Shown here: positions 25,772-26,019 of the stretch, piece by piece
Position numbering within the stretch: the stretch's first letter is position 1
Layout: the number at the start of each line of letters is the position of its first letter
Assembly: GCA_003697105.1 (NCBI GenBank)
Contig: RFFQ01000151.1
Span: 1 to 26,019, forward strand
Length of the DNA stretch: 26,019 bases
Source: Gemmatimonadota bacterium
Lineage (GTDB): Bacteria > 4572-55 > J002
Direction: 5' to 3'
Position numbers and translations under genes: made by a program
The notes under the pieces: model-generated
Seen by the model: only the letters and a program-made list of their open reading frames with translations
Told to the model about the DNA's origin: nothing
The model's database searches: none

Positions 25772-26019
25772 TATCGCCCATCACCATCCCCAAAAATTTT
25801 GCCAGCGCCTCCAAACCGTGTGGGAAACCGGCGCGCTTATCTGGATTCGGTAGGATACCCCCGTAGAGACGTTGCACTGCAACGTCTCTACGGATATCGC
25901 CCATCACCATCCTAAAAAATCTTGCCAGCGCCTCCAAACCGTGTGGAAAACCGGCACGCTTATCTGGATTCGGTAGGATACCCCCGTAGAGACGTTGCAG
26001 TGCAACGTCTCTACAGATA
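25772..26019. repeat. 123-bp tandem repeat, two units and the start of a third
   Basis: Unit 1 spans 25772-25894 and unit 2 25895-26017, both starting TATCGCCCATCACCATCC and differing at about ten positions; two bases of a possible third unit reach the edge. Each unit ends with a long palindrome. In unit 1 its arms are 16 bp, CCGTAGAGACGTTGCA, around one central base (25861-25893). In unit 2 the arms are 14 bp (25986-26014) with the central base changed from C to G. The array may continue beyond the window. I see no real gene in it. Confidence 0.85.

Noticed and set aside
25672-25937. Reading frames of 64-74 codons on both strands over the terminal repeats
   Set aside because: They are made of the 123-bp tandem unit and palindrome, have no ribosome binding site and match no protein family I know.
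25772-26019. Possible CRISPR array
   Set aside because: The repeat period is 123 bp with the whole unit conserved; there are no short repeats separated by unique spacers and no cas genes.

Overview
The window is chromosomal DNA, about half G+C, from a Gram-negative-type bacterium. A secreted FG-GAP/Big_5 protein ends in a FlgD-like sorting-type domain of the sort common in the FCB superphylum (Calditrichota, KSB1, Ignavibacteria). There is also a lipoprotein with a non-classical lipobox, and a homoaconitase-like enzyme of fungal type. A KSB1/Calditrichota-like or other uncultured FCB lineage is my best guess, but the lineage is inferred, not proven. No rRNA, tRNA, CRISPR array, transposase or phage gene was found.

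Layout. (1) 1-220: divergent promoters. The rightward one drives a giant secreted beta-propeller/Ig-like protein (260-5710), followed 13 nt later by an RqcP/YabO-type S4 RNA-binding protein (5724-5984). The unit ends at a long-armed hairpin plus T-run (6063-6179). (2) 18097 down to 6270, all leftward: a tightly packed train of bcp peroxiredoxin, a 208-aa unknown, a DUF255 thioredoxin-fold lipoprotein, a FIST sensor protein, a 1391-aa soluble hybrid histidine kinase (4 PAS, GAF, HisKA, HATPase, 2 REC, Hpt), a response regulator fused to a degenerate class III cyclase domain, and the homoaconitase-like hydro-lyase. A promoter is visible ahead of bcp, and another probably ahead of the hydro-lyase. 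(3) 22171 down to 18229, leftward: a stand-alone receiver protein, purF, two adjacent and apparently paralogous membrane proteins, and an 80-aa unknown. (4) 22303-24046, rightward: an 18-codon mini-ORF with an excellent ribosome binding site, then purM and purN overlapping by 22 nt. (5) 24825-24127 leftward: an excisionase-type HTH fused to a PTS EIIA domain, divergent from a PhoB-type regulator (24965-25651). (6) 25652-26019: repeat-rich DNA with a dispersed hairpin repeat (second copy at 6201) and a 123-bp tandem repeat carrying a 33-bp palindrome, running off the edge.

How it works together. purF, purM and purN give three steps of de novo purine synthesis, split over two divergent units whose shared intergenic region also holds the receiver gene promoter and the mini-ORF. 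FIST, hybrid kinase and RR-cyclase look like one soluble, cytoplasm-facing phosphorelay: FIST as likely ligand sensor, kinase with internal relay, and an output protein whose cyclase metal-binding residues are substituted. The most unusual items are this relay with its degenerate cyclase, the tandem membrane paralogs, the HTH-EIIA fusion, the short ORF before purM, and the repeats.
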